Positions 59,059-64,000 of a stretch of DNA of 64,000 nucleotides are shown here, in pieces (positions within the stretch are counted from its first letter, which is position 1; each line of letters begins with the position of its first letter). Position numbers and translations under genes: made by a program. This stretch comes from Jannaschia seohaensis. Lineage in GTDB: Bacteria > Pseudomonadota > Alphaproteobacteria > Rhodobacterales > Rhodobacteraceae. The stretch covers positions 1 through 64,000 of the forward strand of contig NZ_UETC01000008.1 of the NCBI RefSeq assembly GCF_900116765.1, read 5' to 3'. The notes below the pieces were generated by a model that saw only the letters and a list, made by a program, of their open reading frames with translations, ran no database searches and was not told the origin of the DNA.

Positions 59059-61014
59059 CTAGCCGTCGAGCGGCCCCAGCACCTCCGCATCGAACCCGCC
59101 GCTGCGCCAGGTCTCCAGCGCGGCCGTCATGGACGGGCCCGGCAGGCCATCGATGACCGCGCGGTAATGGCCCGCCGCCGCCAGCCGCGCCTGGACCGCG
59201 GCCAGCGTGTCCCGGTTCCAATCCTCGACCCGGCCGCCGACGCGGCCGGTGAGTTCCCGCAGCGTCTGCCCGCTGTCCTCGGCGACGGCGCGCAGCAGCA
59301 TGTCGGCCGCGCGCTCGGGGTCGCGGGGGACCCCGCGGCCCTCATCCAGCACGATCGCGGCGGAGCGATAGCCCGTCGATTCCCCCGCCCGCGCGGCCCG
59401 CACGAAATAGTCGAGCGCCGCCTCGGGCGTATCGATCACGCCCCGTTCGGCGAAGACGCCAAGATTGTGGATCGCGCCCCCCGAGCCCAGGTCCGCCGCC
59501 CGCCGCAGCAGATCGACGGCGCGGTCGGGATCCGGCGCGACGCCCTCCCCGTTGAAGAGCGCCACGGCGAGGTTCAGCATCGCGTCCGGGCTCCCGCGCT
59601 CCGCCGCTTCCTGGACGAGCGCCAGCGCACCCTGCGGGTCGGCGGGCATGCCGATGCCCTGCTCCATCAGCTGCGCCAGGCTCACCATCGCGCGCAGATC
59701 GCCCTGGGCTGCCGCCTCGCCATAGAGCGTCACCGCCCGCGGCAGATCGCCCGAGGCCGCGGTCGCCCGCGCCAGCAGCGCGACGTAATGCGGCAGATCC
59801 GGCGCGATGGTCCGCGCCGCCGCGCAGGCCTGGATCGCCGGGATCGCGTTCTGCCGCAGCCGCTCGAACGGGACGCCGGGGGTGCTAGCGGTCGCGTCGT
59901 TCGGATGGGTCGCCAGCCGTTCGCAGAGAGGCCCGGGCGATGTCTGGTCGGGCTCGGGCGCGAGATCCAGAAGCCGCCGCGCCTCCTCGGCGCGGGCCCC
60001 GTCGGGGAACCGCTCCAGGTAGTAGGTCAGCAGCGTCCGCATCCGGGTGCGACGCGCCAGCGCCCAGAGCCGGTCGGCCTGGATCGCGTCGTCCTCCGGC
60101 CCGATCGCCCGCGTGCCCCCTGCCCCGGCAAAGGCGCCTTCGATGGCCGCCCGCGCATCCGCGGCGTGGTCGCCCTCGGGGTAGCGGTCGAGATAGAGTT
60201 GCAGCAGCGACGGCTCCTCCGCCTGCGCGGCCACCTGAAAGAGCAGCGTCTCCTCGGTCGCGGTCACCGGGCTCTGGTCGAAGATCACGCGCTCCGTCAG
60301 CGAGGAATTGTTGAACGGGATCTGCCGCCCGCCGGTGGCGGCCAGCACGTCTCGGCGGACCGAGATCATCATGTCGTCCACATCCTGGCCCGGCGTGTAG
60401 AGATGGTTCAGGACGGCCTCGGTGAAAAAGCTGTTCCGGCCCGTCCCGTCATAGGCCACGTTGTCGGGCTGGGTGGCGTAGACGAAGAGGAAGTCCGCTT
60501 CATTCCCGACCCGCGCCAGCCCGTCGCTGACCCCCGGCCCCGCCACGGCGCCGCCGAAGGGATCGTCCCGGCACGCATCCAGGAACACCAGCCGCGCCCC
60601 CGGCGCGGCGCGCAGCGCGTCCAGGAAAATCGTCAGCGGCAGGGTCTCCGGCCGGACATCCTCGGCCCGCGTGATCCGGGCATCCGTCGGGATCAGGTAG
60701 TTCTGCCCGTCGGCCTGAAAGCCATGCCCCGCATAATAGAGCATCGCGATATCAGCCGTGCTGGCCGCCCGGGCGAAATCCTCCGCCGTGTCGATCATGC
60801 CCTGCCGGTCCAGATCGGTCCCGAGCAGCACTTCGAAACCCAGCCCCTCCAGCGCGATGGCGATGTCGAGCGCGTCGTTCTCCGGATTCCGCAGCGACGG
60901 GATCGCTTCGTATTCGGAATTCCCGATCACCAGGGCGACCCGTGTCTCCGCCCGGACCGCGCCGCCCCAAAGTGCGGTCGCGATCGCGAGCACGAGCGCA
61001 ACGCCTGCCCGCAT
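59059..61014 (-). CDS. exported caspase-family (peptidase C14) protein with Sel1 repeats
   Basis: Metacaspase/orthocaspase-type protein. Seen: 651 residues; signal peptide MRAGVALVLAIATALWGGAV with AETRVALVIGN at the mature end; catalytic dyad His97 in MLYYAGHGFQADG and Cys148 in LVFLDACRDDPFGG; NSFFTEAVLNHLYTPGQDVD; linker to about residue 400; about four Sel1-like repeats (QGDLRAMVSLAQLMEQGIGM, GSPDAMLNLAVALFNGEGVA, GSGGAIHNLGVFAERGVIDT); and a C-terminal peptidoglycan-binding-like module (LAAVQARLAAAGHYRAVIDG). The ATG at 61014 overlaps the stop of the MBG surface-protein gene (TGATG), so the two are coupled. Basic-residue cleavage specificity is inferred from the family. Confidence 0.9.
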   Translation of the reverse strand: MRAGVALVLAIATALWGGAVRAETRVALVIGNSEYEAIPSLRNPENDALDIAIALEGLGFEVLLGTDLDRQGMIDTAEDFARAASTADIAMLYYAGHGFQADGQNYLIPTDARITRAEDVRPETLPLTIFLDALRAAPGARLVFLDACRDDPFGGAVAGPGVSDGLARVGNEADFLFVYATQPDNVAYDGTGRNSFFTEAVLNHLYTPGQDVDDMMISVRRDVLAATGGRQIPFNNSSLTERVIFDQSPVTATEETLLFQVAAQAEEPSLLQLYLDRYPEGDHAADARAAIEGAFAGAGGTRAIGPEDDAIQADRLWALARRTRMRTLLTYYLERFPDGARAEEARRLLDLAPEPDQTSPGPLCERLATHPNDATASTPGVPFERLRQNAIPAIQACAAARTIAPDLPHYVALLARATAASGDLPRAVTLYGEAAAQGDLRAMVSLAQLMEQGIGMPADPQGALALVQEAAERGSPDAMLNLAVALFNGEGVAPDPDRAVDLLRRAADLGSGGAIHNLGVFAERGVIDTPEAALDYFVRAARAGESTGYRSAAIVLDEGRGVPRDPERAADMLLRAVAEDSGQTLRELTGRVGGRVEDWNRDTLAAVQARLAAAGHYRAVIDGLPGPSMTAALETWRSGGFDAEVLGPLDG

Positions 61015-64000
61015 CAAAGACCCACGGCGCGGCTCAACTCGATGCCGACGCTGTCGACCGCATTCGCGATCCGGGTCGTGGCGCTGGCCTGGAAGGCGGC
61101 CAGTTCGGGATCCTCGGCGCGGACCAGTTCGATCGATTTGCGGATCTCCTCGGCCGCCGTGTCGATGGCGCCCAGGGCCGCGCCGACCGCTTCGCGGCGG
61201 ATCGCCTCGCGCTCGGCATCGCTGGTGGCGGCGGCCAGGCGGCCCTCGGCCCGGATGCGGGCCGCATCGACCTCGCGCCGCGCCGTCCGCACGATCTGCG
61301 CGACGTTCTCCAGGCCCGGCGGCAGATCCGTGACGATCTGGTCGAGCTCATTGGCGAAGCTGTCGAGGGAGTCGGACAGGCAGGCGAGATAGCGCGACAC
61401 GTCGCCCGCCGTTCCGGCGCAGGCCTGCGCCGCGACCTGCAACGCGGAGGCGATCCCGTCGATGGCCTGAAGCGTCTGCTCCGTCTCCGCCACGGATCCG
61501 CCCGTCACCGTGGCCGCGGTCCCACCGCCCACGATCTCGGGCGGCAGATCGTCCTGCGGGTTGGCGAAGGAGATGTTCACCGTCACCGGCGGCCGGTCGA
61601 TGGTCTCGCCCTGCGTGGGCGGCTGCGGCCCGTCGATCACGCGATCCTCGACCACCAGCGTGCCCGGAACCAGGGTGATGTCGTAGTTCGCGAGGCCGGT
61701 CCCGACCGGATCGCTGACCGTGATGGCAAAGGGGCTATCGGCGACCAAGGCGTCCGCGGGCGCGCCGAGACTGCCGAGCGTGACGCCCGTGATCTCGTCG
61801 AAGGGCGTGAGACCCGTCGAGTCGAACTCCGTCCCGGCGAAGGTGAGGGTCTCGCCCTCGGTCTTAGTCGCATCCCGAGCGGTGATCGTCAGCCCGCGGG
61901 CCACGACCTCCAGCGTGCCCGTCTGATAGGTGATGTCGTAGTTTTCGAGCCCGGTGCCCTGCGCGTTGCTGGCGATGACATCGTAACTGCCGACCCCCGC
62001 CTGACGGCTCGACCCATCGCTGCGCAGCGTGGCCTGCGTAACGGTGTCGTCGAGGCGCAGGCCGATGGCCTCGACCATACGCCGGGGCTGCAGGATCGGA
62101 TTGCCGTCGGCGTCCCTGATCGCGCCAGACGTGGTGACGCGATCGCCATAGGTCTTGACCCCTTCTCCCGCGAAGATCGTCAGCGGCGCGGGGGTCACGT
62201 CCAGCACGCCCGGGGCGTAGGTGATCGCGTAGTTCGTCAGGCCCGTGCCCTGCGCGTCGCTCACCGTGATCGCCGACGTCCCCACCGGCGCGGTGTCCAC
62301 CGCTCCGGCGCTCGCCAGCGTCGCGCTGTCTACCGTGTCCGTGAACAGCAGGCCCGTCGTCGAGAACTCGGTCCCGGCGAAGCTCAGCGTCTCGCCATAG
62401 GTCTTGCTCTGATCCAGCGCCGTCACCGTCAGCGGGGCCGGCTGCACGTCCAGCACGCCCGGGGCGTAGGTGATCGCGTAGTTCGTCAGGCCCGTGCCCT
62501 GCGCGTCGCTCACCGTGATCGCCGACGTCCCCACCGGCGCGGTGTCCACCGCTCCGGCGCTCGCCAGCGTCGCGCTGTCTACCGTGTCCGTGAACAGCAG
62601 GCCCGTCGTCGAGATCTCCGTCCCGGCGAAGCTCAGCGTCTCGCCATAGGTCTTGCTCTGATCCAGCGCCGTCACCGTCAGCGGGGCGGGGGTCACTTCG
62701 AGCAGACCGTTCAGATAGGAGATATCGTAGTTCTGGAGCCCCGTGCCTTGCGCCGCGCTCGGGACGATCGACTCGAAGCCGACCGGCGCGGTGTCCACCG
62801 CCCCGGCGCTCGCCAGAGTGGCGCTGTCCACCGTGTCGCTGAACAGCAAACCTGTCACCGAGATCTCGGTGCCGTCGAAGGTGAAGGGCACGCCGTAGGT
62901 CTTGGTCTGATCCAGCGCCGTCACCAAGAGCGGCGCGGGGGTGATCTCGTAGCCGGCGGGCTGTTGGACGAGACGGTAGGTTGTCCCGGGCGAGGTGGTC
63001 CCATCGGGGGCGAATCTGACGGCCGTAATGCTGTTTTCGGCCAACGCGTAGGTGCCCGTTCCGACATCATTCGATGGGAGGACGGGTGTGAACGTCCCCG
63101 GCCCGAAGATGAGCGTGTCGGTGGAGAACACGTAGGCAGGACCCGGCAGCCCTTCGTAAACGGTGCCGGCCGCTGACGGCGTGTCACCGTACTGGAGTGT
63201 GATGGGGTCGAGTTGGGCGAAGAGGACCGGATCTATGGCATAGAGCGCCGGGTCGTGGCCCGCCTCACCGGGTGCCCAGGTCGAAAAGAAATCCCAGCCA
63301 GAACGGGACTGGAAACCCACCGTGTCGCGCAGCTCGTTGGTGGTGACGGCCTCGCCGTAGAACCCTTCTTCTCCAGCGATGGCCGGGAATTGTCCGGTCC
63401 GCTCCTGGTCGAAGAAGCCGGCGGTCACGATCGTGTCTGGGTTGAAGGGGTCGAGCCCGTTCTCACCGATCAGACCGCGGGTCGGGCCGCCGCTGCCCCC
63501 GGGGACGACGGCGCCGGTCGCGAAGACGTTGACCAGCTCGGAGGCGGAGGCGAGGCCCACGAAGCCCCCGATCGCGCCGCCGGAATCGGCCGAGAGATTG
63601 CCGGAGCTGTAGCTGTCCAAGAATGCCGAGTTGGTGGCGTGGCCGGTGTGCCCTCCCAGATCGACGGCGATCCCGGTGGCTGAGACGTCGCCCCGCGCGG
63701 CCGTCCGCGTGAACGTCCCCCCCTGGGAGAGGCCGGCGAAGCCGCCGACCCCCGGACCGAAGGAGGCCGCGCCGCCAGCATAGGTAAAGTTGACAGTTCC
63801 CGTCGCCTCGGAATTCAGGATGTCCCCTTCGTTCCAGCCAACCAGACCGCCCACGCCGCCTTCCGACGCCCCCGTGGCGGCGACAGTCGCCCGCGAAGAA
63901 ATGGCGCTCGCAGTGGCGAGCGGGATGTTCCAACCGATGGCGCCGCCGACATAGGCGGTCGAGGCGTCCACCGTCAGGACGTCGACATTGCCGGCCGCCA
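61014..64000 (-). CDS. large GLUG/MBG-repeat surface protein (adhesin-like), 5' end beyond the window
   Basis: Partial gene: the frame stays open to base 64000, so about 995 C-terminal residues are visible. From the N-side: GLUG motifs (GGVGGLVGWNEGDILNSEAT, GPGVGGFAGLSQGGTFTRTA, GGAIGGFVGLASASELVNVF); one degenerate and five full MBG-type Ig-like repeats of about 83 residues (ALDQSKTYGETLSFAGTE...; GTGLTNYAITYAPGVLDV), then a non-repetitive Cys-containing region (AAQACAGTAGDVSRYLACLS) and a helical C-terminus with coiled-coil character (IVRTARREVDAARIRAEGRL). This is the layout of filamentous-haemagglutinin-like secreted adhesins; an N-terminal secretion domain would lie outside the window. 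No autotransporter barrel ends the protein. Confidence 0.85.
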   Translation of the reverse strand, partial: AAGNVDVLTVDASTAYVGGAIGWNIPLATASAISSRATVAATGASEGGVGGLVGWNEGDILNSEATGTVNFTYAGGAASFGPGVGGFAGLSQGGTFTRTAARGDVSATGIAVDLGGHTGHATNSAFLDSYSSGNLSADSGGAIGGFVGLASASELVNVFATGAVVPGGSGGPTRGLIGENGLDPFNPDTIVTAGFFDQERTGQFPAIAGEEGFYGEAVTTNELRDTVGFQSRSGWDFFSTWAPGEAGHDPALYAIDPVLFAQLDPITLQYGDTPSAAGTVYEGLPGPAYVFSTDTLIFGPGTFTPVLPSNDVGTGTYALAENSITAVRFAPDGTTSPGTTYRLVQQPAGYEITPAPLLVTALDQTKTYGVPFTFDGTEISVTGLLFSDTVDSATLASAGAVDTAPVGFESIVPSAAQGTGLQNYDISYLNGLLEVTPAPLTVTALDQSKTYGETLSFAGTEISTTGLLFTDTVDSATLASAGAVDTAPVGTSAITVSDAQGTGLTNYAITYAPGVLDVQPAPLTVTALDQSKTYGETLSFAGTEFSTTGLLFTDTVDSATLASAGAVDTAPVGTSAITVSDAQGTGLTNYAITYAPGVLDVTPAPLTIFAGEGVKTYGDRVTTSGAIRDADGNPILQPRRMVEAIGLRLDDTVTQATLRSDGSSRQAGVGSYDVIASNAQGTGLENYDITYQTGTLEVVARGLTITARDATKTEGETLTFAGTEFDSTGLTPFDEITGVTLGSLGAPADALVADSPFAITVSDPVGTGLANYDITLVPGTLVVEDRVIDGPQPPTQGETIDRPPVTVNISFANPQDDLPPEIVGGGTAATVTGGSVAETEQTLQAIDGIASALQVAAQACAGTAGDVSRYLACLSDSLDSFANELDQIVTDLPPGLENVAQIVRTARREVDAARIRAEGRLAAATSDAEREAIRREAVGAALGAIDTAAEEIRKSIELVRAEDPELAAFQASATTRIANAVDSVGIELSRAVGL
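62196..62942 (-). repeat. three in-frame 249-bp tandem repeats inside the surface-protein gene
   Basis: Units begin at 62196, 62445 and 62694. The first two are almost identical: I count two differences in the first 240 bases. The third is clearly diverged. Each encodes one 83-residue MBG repeat. Confidence 0.9.

Noticed and set aside
58195-61392. A plus-strand frame of 1065 residues
   Set aside because: It runs antisense to the caspase gene and out of frame through the fusion gene; Arg/His/Gly-rich composition typical of GC-rich shadows.
62196-62942. Regular repeats considered as a CRISPR array
   Set aside because: Period 249 bases with no separate spacers, in-frame and coding for MBG domains.
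60942-63176. A plus-strand 744-residue frame with repeats
   Set aside because: Antisense to the MBG repeats, whose periodicity it inherits; no independent protein motifs.

Overview
The window looks like a chromosomal segment of a Rhodobacteraceae (roseobacter-type) alphaproteobacterium. The DNA is very GC-rich with GC-rich third codon positions. It carries a petP/petR regulator pair, a DUF2794 protein, TRAP and Liv transporters, a YjbH-type exopolysaccharide module and short intergenic repeats containing GGAGTATTT and CCAGAAGAAG, all of which fit that family. I see no rRNA, tRNA, CRISPR array, insertion sequence or prophage.

Layout. 0.4-7.5 kb: an M19 dipeptidase, convergent with an RND efflux pair and an MsbA-like ABC exporter. 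7.7-11.2 kb: an orphan BciB/FrhB-type iron-sulfur protein, a 750-base gap without a convincing gene, and an ArsR-controlled SPFCSCG permease. 11.3-20.1 kb: asd, a ribbon-helix-helix protein, a DUF4139 protein, a LuxR-type regulator, beta-carbonic anhydrase, an Hpt-like protein lacking the phospho-histidine, a leucyl aminopeptidase overlapping an NlpC/P60 hydrolase, and a CDF cation exporter. 20.1-22.9 kb: a methyltransferase lying between an intact DUF2794 gene and a duplicated fragment of its 3' end, then ilvE. 23.0-28.2 kb: petP-petR, a histone-deacetylase-like amidohydrolase, and the isoprenoid run xseB-ispA-dxs. 28.4-33.4 kb: a surface-polysaccharide block, with yjbH-yjbF-yjbE on the minus strand and an epimerase plus sugar-phosphate transferase on the plus strand. 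33.5-42.9 kb: a minus-strand run of a voltage-gated sodium channel, an RNA methyltransferase, two ABC exporter half-subunits, a LysE exporter, cca, a CoA pyrophosphatase and hslO. 42.9-57.5 kb: after one plus-strand Nudix gene, 14 kb of minus-strand catabolic and transport genes: a molybdopterin oxidoreductase, a PuuE-like deacetylase, a TRAP transporter with a DUF1445 hydro-lyase and LysR regulator, then a branched-chain-amino-acid-type ABC transporter with an aldo/keto reductase and a TIGR04076-like protein. 57.5-64 kb: a divergent aldo/keto reductase-RidA fusion, then a metacaspase-like protein with Sel1 repeats translationally linked to the 3' part of a large GLUG/MBG-repeat surface protein that runs off the window.

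The points most worth a second look are the methyltransferase cargo next to the duplicated DUF2794 end (with a mostly synonymous substitution pattern), the repeat adhesin plus caspase operon, the aldo/keto reductase-RidA fusion facing a partner reductase whose catalytic His is Tyr, six copies of a composite hairpin-plus-tail intergenic element, and a sigma70-like promoter embedded in the 3' end of ispA that appears to drive dxs.
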